Made by a program: the position numbers and the translations under genes. The notes beneath the pieces were generated by a model. It was not told the DNA's origin. It did no database searches and worked only from the letters and a program-made list of their open reading frames with translations. Shown here in pieces: positions 1-6,473 of a stretch of DNA of 18,463 bases; position 1 is the first letter of the stretch; the number at the start of each line of letters is the position of its first letter. This stretch comes from Lachnospiraceae bacterium (GTDB lineage: Bacteria > Bacillota > Clostridia > Lachnospirales > Lachnospiraceae). The stretch covers positions 1-18,463 of the forward strand of contig CAAGRM010000261.1 in NCBI GenBank assembly GCA_900772675.1. Reading direction: 5' to 3'.

Positions 1-74
1 ACGGTCTCCAGAAGCTCTGCCATGCCCCCTTCGATTCTCAAATCCGGAAATACTTCCTGAAACTGTTTTTCCAT
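1..74 (-). CDS. polC: PolC-type DNA polymerase III alpha subunit, N-terminal fragment
   Basis: Only the first 24 codons are inside the window; the gene runs off the left edge. The visible peptide starts MEKQFQEVFPDL and continues to a conserved-looking LLE stretch. This resembles the start of Gram-positive PolC, the replicative polymerase with a built-in proofreading exonuclease, whose N-terminus commonly carries an FxEVFP-like motif. The ATG at 72-74 is preceded on the minus strand by a CAGGAG ribosome binding site at ordinary spacing. It lies 52 bases downstream of ispG on the same strand, and the ispG-polC order is familiar from clostridial genomes. None of the catalytic domains can be seen, so the call rests on a short peptide plus gene order. 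Confidence 0.72.
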   Translation of the reverse strand, partial: MEKQFQEVFPDLRIEGGMAELLET

Positions 75-126
75 GCTTACTCCTGCTTTCCTTTCTCATC
101 CACTCCGACGTAATCCCGGAGTCTTT

Positions 127-1182
127 CTACCTGCCCCAGTGGTCCAGTTCTTCCTTCAAAGCGGACAGAAGCTCTCCCTCCGGTACTTTTTTCACAATTT
201 CACCTTTTTTAATCAAAATGCCGACACCTTTTCCGCCCGCAACACCAAGATCTGCCTCTTTTGCCTCTCCCGGTCCGTTGACGACGCAGCCCATGACCGC
301 AACCTTAAGATCCAGATCGTAGCCCTGCACCAGAGTTTCCACCTGATTTGCAAGCCCGATCAGGTCAATCTGGGTTCGCCCGCAGGTCGGACACGATACG
401 ACCTCAATGCCTCCTTTGCGAAGACCCAGTGTTTTCAGAATCCGTTTTGCGGATTTGATTTCCTCAAGCGGATCACCCGTCAGGGAAACACGGATCGTAT
501 CTCCGATTCCCTGATATAAAATAATACCAAGCCCCACTGCCGATTTGATGTTGCCGGAATACAGCGTTCCCGCCTCCGTGATGCCGACATGCAGCGGATG
601 ATCAGTCCGGTCTGTGATCAGCTCATGTGCCTTTGCACACATCATAACGTCGGACGATTTGATGCTGATGACGAGATTGTCATAGCCCATCTCCTCGATG
701 ATCCGTACTTTATCGAGTGCGCTCTCCACCAGTCCCTCTGCTGTGACACCGTGGTATTTTTCCACCAGCTCTTTTTCCAGCGAGCCGCTGTTGACCCCGA
801 CACGGATCGGGATCCGATGCGCTTTTGCAGCATCCACAACTGCCTGAATCCGGTCACGGCTTCCGATATTTCCCGGATTAATACGGATTTTGTCGGCTCC
901 GTTTTCAATCGCCGCGATTGCCAGACGATAGTCAAAGTGAATGTCTGCGACCAGCGGAATGGAGATCTGTTTTTTTATTTCCGAAAGTGCCTGTGCCGCC
1001 TCCATGGTCGGAACAGCGCAGCGGATAATATCACATCCGGCTTCCGAAAGCGCCCGGATCTGTGCTACCGTTGCCTCAACATCTTCTGTTTTTGTATTTG
1101 TCATGGACTGGATCAGAATCGGATTTCCGCCTCCGATCACCCGATCTCCGATTGTTACAGCTCTTGTGTTTTTTCTGCTCAT
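127..1182 (-). CDS. ispG: 4-hydroxy-3-methylbut-2-enyl diphosphate synthase (IspG/GcpE)
   Basis: This 351-residue protein is the seventh enzyme of the MEP isoprenoid pathway. It reductively opens methylerythritol cyclodiphosphate to HMBPP in the cytosol using a [4Fe-4S] cluster and reduced flavodoxin or ferredoxin. The N-terminal two thirds is the TIM barrel (VADIHFDYRLA near residue 78, KIRINPGNIG near 98). The C-terminal reductase domain carries cluster ligands Cys264 and Cys267 (SCPTCGR), Cys299 (MGCVVNGPGEA) and Glu306, with the same mutual spacing as the Escherichia coli ligands 270/273/305/312. The length suits the compact bacterial form without a plant-type insert. The ATG has GGAGG eight bases upstream. 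In many clostridia dxr and rseP precede this gene; here it instead begins at its own divergent promoter. The identification is very secure. Confidence 0.97.
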   Translation of the reverse strand: MSRKNTRAVTIGDRVIGGGNPILIQSMTNTKTEDVEATVAQIRALSEAGCDIIRCAVPTMEAAQALSEIKKQISIPLVADIHFDYRLAIAAIENGADKIRINPGNIGSRDRIQAVVDAAKAHRIPIRVGVNSGSLEKELVEKYHGVTAEGLVESALDKVRIIEEMGYDNLVISIKSSDVMMCAKAHELITDRTDHPLHVGITEAGTLYSGNIKSAVGLGIILYQGIGDTIRVSLTGDPLEEIKSAKRILKTLGLRKGGIEVVSCPTCGRTQIDLIGLANQVETLVQGYDLDLKVAVMGCVVNGPGEAKEADLGVAGGKGVGILIKKGEIVKKVPEGELLSALKEELDHWGR

Positions 1183-1243
1183 TGTTTTTCCTCCAGATGC
1201 TTTTCAAAGATACATTTCCGTTATGGCATAAAAACCTTATTAT

Positions 1244-1272
1244 ATTATAAGCCAATTTTTTCTCCGGCACAA
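1244..1272 (-). promoter_or_regulatory. Sigma-A-type promoter for ispG-polC
   Basis: Reading the minus strand, a TTGTGC -35 box (plus-strand 1267-1272) and a perfect TATAAT -10 box (1244-1249) are separated by exactly 17 bases (1250-1266). Transcription would start near 1237 and give a leader of about 55 bases before ispG. The -35 box is a partial match; the -10 box and spacing are ideal. It is inferred from sequence only. Confidence 0.6.
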
Positions 1273-1295
1273 CCGTCTTATCCTTATCTTTTCCC

Positions 1296-1324
1296 TTGCA
1301 TTTACGTCGGAAATTTCCTATAAT
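1296..1324 (+). promoter_or_regulatory. Sigma-A-type promoter for the P-loop kinase-like gene
   Basis: TTGCAT (1296-1301) and a perfect TATAAT (1319-1324) are separated by 17 bases. The start of transcription would fall near 1331. That rules out the upstream in-frame starts at 1296 and 1323 for the following gene and favours the ATG at 1374. It lies back-to-back with the ispG promoter, with only 23 bases between the two -35 boxes. Confidence 0.65.
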
Positions 1325-1373
1325 GCAAGGAGTGAGCTTTTTTGACAACACTGGAAAGGAAGACATACAAACG

Positions 1374-1961
1374 ATGAAAAAGATGATCCTCGTAACCTCG
1401 CCACCGGCATGCGGCAAGACTTACATTTCAAAGCAGCTTGCCAAAACACTGAAACATGTAGTTTATCTGGACAAAGACACCGTAATCCCTTTGTCGAACC
1501 GTGTTTTTGCGGCCGGCGGGGAAGAGATCAACCGCAGTTCTGATTTCTTCGAGAAAAACATCCGCGATTACGAATACGAAGTAACGGTTAACTTTGGGCT
1601 GGAAGCACTGGAGTACGATGACATCGTTCTCATCAACGCTCCGTTTACCCGCGAGGTCCATGACGAGCAGTTTTTGAAAACTTTCTCCGAAAAGCTGGAG
1701 AAACGCGGTGCAAAGCTTGTTGTGATCTGGGTTGTCACCAAACCGGAGATCTGTCACCAGCGCATGGTGGAGCGTAATTCAGAACGCGACACCTGGAAAC
1801 TGGAGCACTGGGATGAATATGTGAAAACCATCGACTATTCCATTCCGGAAGCACTGAAGAAAATGAGCAGCTGTCTTGATCTGATGCTGTTCTACAATTC
1901 TTCCGATGAAGAATACCGGAAATCTATGGATATGGTGGTTTCCCGTCTTGAGGACGAGTAA
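1374..1961 (+). CDS. P-loop kinase-like ATP-binding protein of unknown substrate
   Basis: This 195-residue soluble protein has an N-terminal P-loop, SPPACGKT (residues 9-16), after the strand KKMILVT. It resembles small zeta-toxin/shikimate-kinase-like NTPases (AAA_33 type). Other visible family-like parts are YLDKDTV near residue 31, a second strand DIVLINAPF that may be the Walker B region, VVIWVVTKPE, and an arginine-rich lid-like stretch QRMVERNSERD. Those features suggest phosphorylation of a small molecule, but nothing here identifies the substrate. The first glycine of the classical Walker A is replaced by Ser. The start was chosen because the promoter at 1296-1324 lies upstream and AAGGAAG sits about 11 bases before ATG 1374; that spacing is slightly long. 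It has no antitoxin-like neighbour, so a toxin role is not supported. It converges on the opp operon. Confidence 0.75.
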   Translation: MKKMILVTSPPACGKTYISKQLAKTLKHVVYLDKDTVIPLSNRVFAAGGEEINRSSDFFEKNIRDYEYEVTVNFGLEALEYDDIVLINAPFTREVHDEQFLKTFSEKLEKRGAKLVVIWVVTKPEICHQRMVERNSERDTWKLEHWDEYVKTIDYSIPEALKKMSSCLDLMLFYNSSDEEYRKSMDMVVSRLEDE

Positions 1962-2000
1962 CGTGTCATGTCATTCCGCCTGATTATAAAACAGGATGCA

Positions 2001-2052
2001 AAAAAGAGAATTCTGCAAGGCACATAAAATGCCTGCAGGATTCTCTTTTTTT
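2001..2052. terminator. Bidirectional intrinsic terminator between convergent units
   Basis: A long stem pairs AAAAAGAGAAT on the left with ATTCTCTTTTT on the right, and the inner CTGC and GGCA segments also pair, with one bulged base. The loop is about 2023-2028. An A-tract on the left and a T-tract on the right let it work in both directions. It lies 39 bases after the rightward kinase-like gene and 14 bases beyond the stop of the last leftward opp-operon gene. Confidence 0.85.
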
Positions 2053-2065
2053 GTTTCATTCTGTT

Positions 2066-2419
2066 TTACATCAAGTATAAAAGATAATCTGCCGCTGCCG
2101 CCCAAAGTATCCAGGAAACGCAAAGAACAGCAAATACTCCTTTATACCCGAGTACAGCAAAGTGGACGCGCCACTTCTCTTTCTGCGTGAATTTCTCCGG
2201 ATTTTTTCCCTTTACCATCAGCATTCCGGCGATAAGAAGCATGGAAAGTGCCGAGATCAGCAGCAGCCCGTCTTTGGCCGCCTCCAGGGCGGCACGGATC
2301 GTGAAGCCTCCAAAGAGGAACCCTCCAAGCAGCAGCACAGCTGCCGCAGCGCCGCCGGACAGCAGACCGATTATGAATGCTCTGCCGAGATCGCGGCAGA
2401 TTTCCTTTATCTTTTTCAT
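2066..2419 (-). CDS. Small three-helix membrane protein at the end of the opp operon
   Basis: I do not recognise a named family for this 117-residue protein. It has a basic N-terminus (MKKIKEICRDLGR) and three likely membrane segments at about residues 14-37, 50-68 and 92-115. The first is rich in Gly and Ala, and a charged loop (KGKNPEKFTQKEKW) sits between the second and third. The ATG begins three bases after the oppF stop, with AAGGAACT about eight bases upstream, so it is almost certainly the last cistron of the operon and translationally coupled. The positive charge pattern places the N-terminus inside. Its location suggests an accessory of the peptide transporter or a simple hitchhiker; no motif discriminates between these. 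The shared terminator at 2001-2052 follows it. Confidence 0.8.
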   Translation of the reverse strand: MKKIKEICRDLGRAFIIGLLSGGAAAAVLLLGGFLFGGFTIRAALEAAKDGLLLISALSMLLIAGMLMVKGKNPEKFTQKEKWRVHFAVLGYKGVFAVLCVSWILWAAAADYLLYLM

Positions 2420-2422
2420 GTT

Positions 2423-3424
2423 TTACAGTTCCTTATTTTCTTCTAACGCATCACAGAAATGGCATGCCACGAAATGGTTGTTTCCCACATCCTTTAATTC
2501 CGGCATCTGCTGGCGGCAGATGTCTTTTGCGTACTTACATCTTCCCTGGAATTTACAGCCCGGTTTTGTATTAATCGGACTTGGCACCTCGCCCTCCAGA
2601 CGGATTTTTTTGCGGTCACGCTCTGCTTCTACCTTCGGATCCGGAATCGGAATCGCAGAGAGAAGCGCCTGTGTGTACGGATGGCGCGGATTCGCATACA
2701 GCTCCTCGGATGTTGTCAGCTCAACGAGTGTCCCAAGATACAGAACCGCCACACGATCGGAAATATGCTTGACCATCGACAGGTCATGAGCAACGAAAAG
2801 ATAGGTCAGTCCCATCTTTTTCTGCAGATCCACAAGAAGATTGACGATCTGTGCCTGGATCGAAACATCGAGTGCGGAGATCGGCTCATCGAGAACGATG
2901 AACTCCGGCTGCACGGCAAGCGCACGCGCGATACCGATTCGCTGGCGCTGTCCGCCGGAAAACTCGTGCACGAAACGGTTCGCATGCTCGCGGTTCAGTC
3001 CGACCAGCTCCAGATATTTGTAGATCATCTCCTGGCGCTCTTTCTTATTCTTTGCCAGATGGTGAATGTCGATGCCCTCGCCGATGATGTCGGCAACGGT
3101 CATACGCGGATCGAGCGATCCATACGGATCCTGGAAGACCATCTGCACCTGTTTTTTGAAGGCAAACCGCTCTTTTCCGTTTAATGCATGGACATCGGTT
3201 CCCTTGTAGAGCACCTGTCCGTCGGTCTTGTCATACAGGCCGATGCAGGTACGGCCGCACGTTGTCTTTCCACATCCGGACTCGCCAACCATTCCAAGTG
3301 TCTCACCCTTGTAAATTTCGAAGGAGACATCATCCACGGCCTTTAAGGTCGCATGGTTTCCGACCTGAAAATATTTTTTCAGATGGGAAACGGAAAAAAG
3401 CACTTCTTTTTCGTTATTTTCCAT
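2423..3424 (-). CDS. oppF: Oligopeptide ABC transporter ATP-binding protein OppF
   Basis: This 333-residue ATPase is one half of the motor that drives peptide import through OppB and OppC. Walker A is GESGCGKT (47-54), the Q-loop is FQDPYGSLDP (97-106), the signature is SGGQRQR (156-162), Walker B is FIVLDEP (175-181) and the switch histidine is His213 (VAHD). The C-terminal oligopeptide-transporter extension carries Cys290, Cys296, Cys303, Cys321 and Cys324. A [4Fe-4S] cluster is reported in a related OppD, so these could bind iron-sulfur, but that is inference here. The start codon overlaps the oppD stop by one base (TAATG), indicating translational coupling. The OppF name over OppD is based on the shorter peptide-recognition region and gene order. 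Confidence 0.93.
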   Translation of the reverse strand: MENNEKEVLFSVSHLKKYFQVGNHATLKAVDDVSFEIYKGETLGMVGESGCGKTTCGRTCIGLYDKTDGQVLYKGTDVHALNGKERFAFKKQVQMVFQDPYGSLDPRMTVADIIGEGIDIHHLAKNKKERQEMIYKYLELVGLNREHANRFVHEFSGGQRQRIGIARALAVQPEFIVLDEPISALDVSIQAQIVNLLVDLQKKMGLTYLFVAHDLSMVKHISDRVAVLYLGTLVELTTSEELYANPRHPYTQALLSAIPIPDPKVEAERDRKKIRLEGEVPSPINTKPGCKFQGRCKYAKDICRQQMPELKDVGNNHFVACHFCDALEENKEL

Positions 3425-4455
3425 TACAGTTCTCCTCCTTCCAGATTTGGCATTTCTACTTTTGGTGCCATCGGGTGATGGAGCCAGCAGGCAGCTTTAT
3501 GCTCGCCGCCGAATTCCGTTGCCTCCGGCATCTCTTCCTTACAGATCGGCATACAATAGCTGCACCGCGTGCAGAACGGACATCCGACCGGCGGGTTTAA
3601 AAGATCCGGCGGAGTTCCCGGAATTGTCGCGAGTTCCTGCTTGTTTTTCAAATCCAGACGCGGTACGGAACGGATCAGCGCCCAGGTATACGGGTGACGC
3701 GGACGATAGAAAATATCCTCACACGTTCCGCTTTCCACGATAATACCGGAATACATGACAGCAATCTTCTGTGCGATATTCGCCACAACACCAAGATCAT
3801 GTGTGATCATGATAACGGACGTCTGGTTTTTCTTCTGCAGATTCTTGATAATATCGAGAATCTGTCCCTGAATTGTCACATCGAGTGCGGTCGTTGGCTC
3901 GTCACAGATCAGAATTTTCGGATCACAGGCAAATGCAATCGCGATCATAACACGCTGACGCATACCGCCGGAAAATTCATGCGGATACTGTCTGACACGT
4001 TTTTCCGGCTCCGGGATGCCGACCATGCGCAGCATCTCGACAGCCTCCTTTGCCGCTTCCTGTTTTGTCATGTTTTTGTGGCCCATCAGATTTTCCATAA
4101 TCTGTTTTCCGACACGCATCGTCGGATTTAAGGAAGCCAGCGCATCCTGGAAAATGATTGCACACTCGCCGCCTTTGTAATGCTGCCACTGTTTTTTGTT
4201 GTATTTCAGAATATTCTCTCCATGATAGAGAATTTCACTGTTCTCTTTAATCTCACCCTGCGGCGCCTTGATGAGGCCCATGATGGATTTCGCCGTTACA
4301 GATTTTCCGCAGCCGGATTCGCCCACAATTGCGAGCGCCTGACCTTTCTCGAGAGAAAACTGTACACCGCGGACTGCCTTTACTTCACCGGCATAGGTGT
4401 GATAAGAGACTCTTAAGTTTTTTACTTCCAGAATCGGATTGTTTTGTTCGTTCAT
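3424..4455 (-). CDS. oppD: Oligopeptide ABC transporter ATP-binding protein OppD
   Basis: This 343-residue ATPase pairs with OppF on the inner face of the membrane. Walker A is GESGCGKS (45-52), the Q-loop Gln is 103, the signature is SGGMRQR (162-168), Walker B is ILICDEP (181-187) and the switch histidine is His219 (ITHD). The C-terminal region has an unusually dense cysteine run, Cys292, 295, 298, 301 and 305, with Cys323 further on. I chose ATG 4455 over an in-frame GTG 15 bases upstream because GGGAG (4464-4468) is eight bases from the ATG, while the GTG has no ribosome site. It sits between oppC, whose stop is 18 bases upstream of the ATG, and oppF, which overlaps by one base. Confidence 0.93.
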   Translation of the reverse strand: MNEQNNPILEVKNLRVSYHTYAGEVKAVRGVQFSLEKGQALAIVGESGCGKSVTAKSIMGLIKAPQGEIKENSEILYHGENILKYNKKQWQHYKGGECAIIFQDALASLNPTMRVGKQIMENLMGHKNMTKQEAAKEAVEMLRMVGIPEPEKRVRQYPHEFSGGMRQRVMIAIAFACDPKILICDEPTTALDVTIQGQILDIIKNLQKKNQTSVIMITHDLGVVANIAQKIAVMYSGIIVESGTCEDIFYRPRHPYTWALIRSVPRLDLKNKQELATIPGTPPDLLNPPVGCPFCTRCSYCMPICKEEMPEATEFGGEHKAACWLHHPMAPKVEMPNLEGGEL

Positions 4456-4463
4456 ATCGTTAT

Positions 4464-4468
4464 CTCCC
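4464..4468 (-). promoter_or_regulatory. Ribosome binding site deciding the oppD start
   Basis: The minus strand reads GGGAG eight bases before the ATG at 4453-4455. It overlaps the alternative GTG codon (4468-4470), so that GTG cannot use it as a ribosome site. Confidence 0.75.
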
Positions 4469-4473
4469 ACTTA

Positions 4474-5391
4474 TTACTGGCGAAGTCTCGGATCCAGGGC
4501 ATCGCGCAGGCCGTCTCCCAGAAGGTTGAATGCCATAACGATGATACAGAGCACGAGACATGGGAACAGAAGCTGTGACGGATAGAAATCCATGTTCTGC
4601 TGTCCCATCGAAATCAGGACACCAAGGCTGATCGACGGTGCCTTGAGGCCGATGCCGAGGAAGCTAAGACCTGCCTCCGTAAAAATAAACATCGGGATTG
4701 CCGTCGCCGTATCCAGAATCAGGATACCCAGCATATTCGGTACATAGTGTTTTAAGATGATGCGGAGCGGTTTTGCACCGAGCACCTCCGCCGCGTAAAC
4801 GTATTCCGTCTCACGGAGCTGTTTGATCATACCGCGCACCTGACGTGCCGTGTTACACCATGCGGTGACACTAAGCGCGACCAGAAGTGCAAACAGGTTA
4901 TTTCCAAGAATCATCATGATCAGAATCGTAAGAAGCAGAGACGGAATCGAGTTGATAACCTCGATGATCCGCATCAGAACCTCATCGACCCAGCCGCCGA
5001 AATGTGCCATCAGCGCGCCATATACCGTTCCGATGATGAGTTTGATTGCCGTTGCAACGATCGCGATGATCAGTGATGCCCGCGCGCCGACCCAGACTCT
5101 TGAGAAGAGGTCACGTCCCAGGTTGTCGGTTCCAAACCAGTATTTTGACGATACGCCCTGGTTTTTCTCGGCGATATTCATGGATACATAATCATATCCT
5201 TTGATATGCGGTCCGATGATGACCATGACAAGCAGAATGCCGAGCACAACAAGAGATCCCATTGCGATCGGATTTTTGCGGAGCCGTCTCCAGGCGTCCT
5301 GCCAGTAGGAAATGGTCGGGCGGTCAATCCGGTTCGCATCTTCCTCGGTGTATCCTATTACTTTAAATTTTTCCGGTGTTAATGCTGCCAT
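4474..5391 (-). CDS. oppC: Oligopeptide ABC transporter permease OppC
   Basis: This 305-residue inner-membrane permease forms the peptide channel together with OppB. Its OppC type is shown by the N-terminal soluble stretch ending in RRLRKNPIAM before the first membrane helix (about 42-62), the family motif GTDNLGRDLFSR (87-98), and the EAA coupling loop (about 198-217, AAEVLGAKPLRI) that contacts the ATPases. About six helices are predicted, and the C-terminus DGLRDALDPRLRQ is typical of the family. The ATG has AAGGAGG seven bases upstream and follows the oppB stop by 10 bases. Length and motifs are complete. Confidence 0.95.
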   Translation of the reverse strand: MAALTPEKFKVIGYTEEDANRIDRPTISYWQDAWRRLRKNPIAMGSLVVLGILLVMVIIGPHIKGYDYVSMNIAEKNQGVSSKYWFGTDNLGRDLFSRVWVGARASLIIAIVATAIKLIIGTVYGALMAHFGGWVDEVLMRIIEVINSIPSLLLTILIMMILGNNLFALLVALSVTAWCNTARQVRGMIKQLRETEYVYAAEVLGAKPLRIILKHYVPNMLGILILDTATAIPMFIFTEAGLSFLGIGLKAPSISLGVLISMGQQNMDFYPSQLLFPCLVLCIIVMAFNLLGDGLRDALDPRLRQ

Positions 5392-5401
5392 AATATCCTC
5401 C

Positions 5402-6358
5402 TTATCTGCTCTTTCCTGTCAGACTGATTCTCGGGTCAACGACCACGTACAGCAGGTCCGTGATAAAGAGAACACCGATGTAAAGTGCTGCGATAATAAC
5501 CGTCTCTCCCATGATAATGGAAAGATCCTGGTTATTGACCGCCGTCACATAATACTGTCCGATTCCCGGGATGGAAAAGATACTCTCGATGAAGAAGGAG
5601 CCTGTGATACACATGGCAACCGACATCGGAAGCTGTGTGATAACCGGGATAAACGAGTTCCGAAGGATATGACGGCGGATAATCTGTCCGCGGCTTAAGC
5701 CCTTCGATTCAGCAGTCAGCACGTAATCCTGATTGATCACATCGAGCATCGAGGTTTTCAGCAGACGCGCATACGTTGCGATATAAGAAAAGCATCCTGT
5801 CAGGGTCGGAAGAATCGTGTATTCCCATCCTCCGAACCACAGATCCTTTCCCGCAGGCCAGCCGATCGTCGGCAGAACCTTCAGGTTACCTGCGAAAATT
5901 TTCTGAAGCATCAGACCAAAGATCAGGTTCGGAATGGAAATCAAGAGGACCGACAGGGCGATCACCATATAGTCCCAGAAGCTTCCCCTCCTCATTGCCG
6001 CAAGAATTCCAAGCAGCAGACCGATCGTGATACCGACCAGCACCTGCTGGATACCAAGGCGGGCGGATACCGGAAGACGGTCATGAATCAGCTTCTGTAC
6101 CGTCTGTCCCGCATAGACAACAGATTCCCCGAACTCTCCCTTGCAGATTCCCTTCATTGTGATCACATAGCGCTCCATCATCGGCTTGTCGAGGCCGTAG
6201 CGCTTATAGAGGTTTTCCTTTACGGTCGGCGAGAGCTTGCTCGCACGCTCCGTCAGCGGATCTCCCGGAACCGCTTCCAGAAGGAAAAACGTGGCCGTTG
6301 CAATCAGAAACAGTGTGATCAGCATTTCCGCGAAACGGCGCAGTAAATATTTTGGCAT
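5402..6358 (-). CDS. oppB: Oligopeptide ABC transporter permease OppB
   Basis: This 318-residue permease is recognisable by its start, MPKYLLRRFAEMLITLFLIA, with the first helix at about 8-28 followed by the periplasm-facing AVPGDPLTER segment. The central IPNLIFGLMLQ region and the EAA loop (about 212-232, LTAESKGLSRGQIIRRH) are also diagnostic. It has about six membrane helices and full family length. GGGAGAGG lies seven bases before the ATG. It is separated from oppA by 115 bases that hold two hairpins. Those probably let oppA be expressed at a higher level than the membrane and ATPase subunits. Confidence 0.95.
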   Translation of the reverse strand: MPKYLLRRFAEMLITLFLIATATFFLLEAVPGDPLTERASKLSPTVKENLYKRYGLDKPMMERYVITMKGICKGEFGESVVYAGQTVQKLIHDRLPVSARLGIQQVLVGITIGLLLGILAAMRRGSFWDYMVIALSVLLISIPNLIFGLMLQKIFAGNLKVLPTIGWPAGKDLWFGGWEYTILPTLTGCFSYIATYARLLKTSMLDVINQDYVLTAESKGLSRGQIIRRHILRNSFIPVITQLPMSVAMCITGSFFIESIFSIPGIGQYYVTAVNNQDLSIIMGETVIIAALYIGVLFITDLLYVVVDPRISLTGKSR

Positions 6359-6374
6359 AAAAATCCTCTCCCTG

Positions 6375-6394
6375 TCCGGTCTTTTCCGACCGGA
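6375..6394 (-). other. Short hairpin just upstream of the oppB ribosome site
   Basis: TCCGGTC (6375-6381) and GACCGGA (6388-6394) form a perfect seven-pair stem with a six-base loop, immediately before the oppB ribosome binding site. No T-tract follows in the direction of transcription, so it is unlikely to be an intrinsic terminator. It may tune oppB translation or protect the RNA; the role is inference. Confidence 0.55.
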
Positions 6395-6411
6395 ATTTTA
6401 TTATGATAGCG

Positions 6412-6445
6412 AAAGAAGAGCCTATTGTTTCATAAGCCCTTCTTC
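6412..6445 (-). other. Intercistronic stem-loop between oppA and oppB
   Basis: The arms 6412-6425 and 6432-6445 form a 14-pair stem with a six-base loop, 29 bases past the oppA stop. Three positions are mismatched on the plus strand, but each is a G-U pair when read as minus-strand RNA, which is the direction of the operon. No T-tract follows. This is the arrangement expected of an RNA-stabilising or partially terminating structure that raises the binding-protein to permease ratio, as known for other ABC import operons. Confidence 0.7.
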
Positions 6446-6473
6446 CCTCATTTCTTCTGTTTTGCTGCTTTTT

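Noticed and set aside
73..519. Rightward 148-residue frame opposite ispG
   Set aside because: It is antisense to the well-supported ispG gene, has no ribosome site and no recognisable motif.
589..1323. Rightward 244-residue frame opposite ispG
   Set aside because: It is a shadow of ispG on the other strand with a composition unlike a real protein, rich in Cys and His.
1296..1373. N-terminal extension of the kinase-like protein
   Set aside because: The putative start at 1296 is the -35 box itself and the one at 1323 lies within the -10 box; a transcript from this promoter could not include them.
1374..1961. Zeta-type toxin of a toxin-antitoxin pair
   Set aside because: No small antitoxin gene lies beside it; the neighbours are ispG and the opp operon, and the similarity is only at the level of a P-loop kinase.
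4456..4470. GTG start for oppD
   Set aside because: It has no ribosome site of its own, whereas ATG 4455 has GGGAG eight bases upstream.
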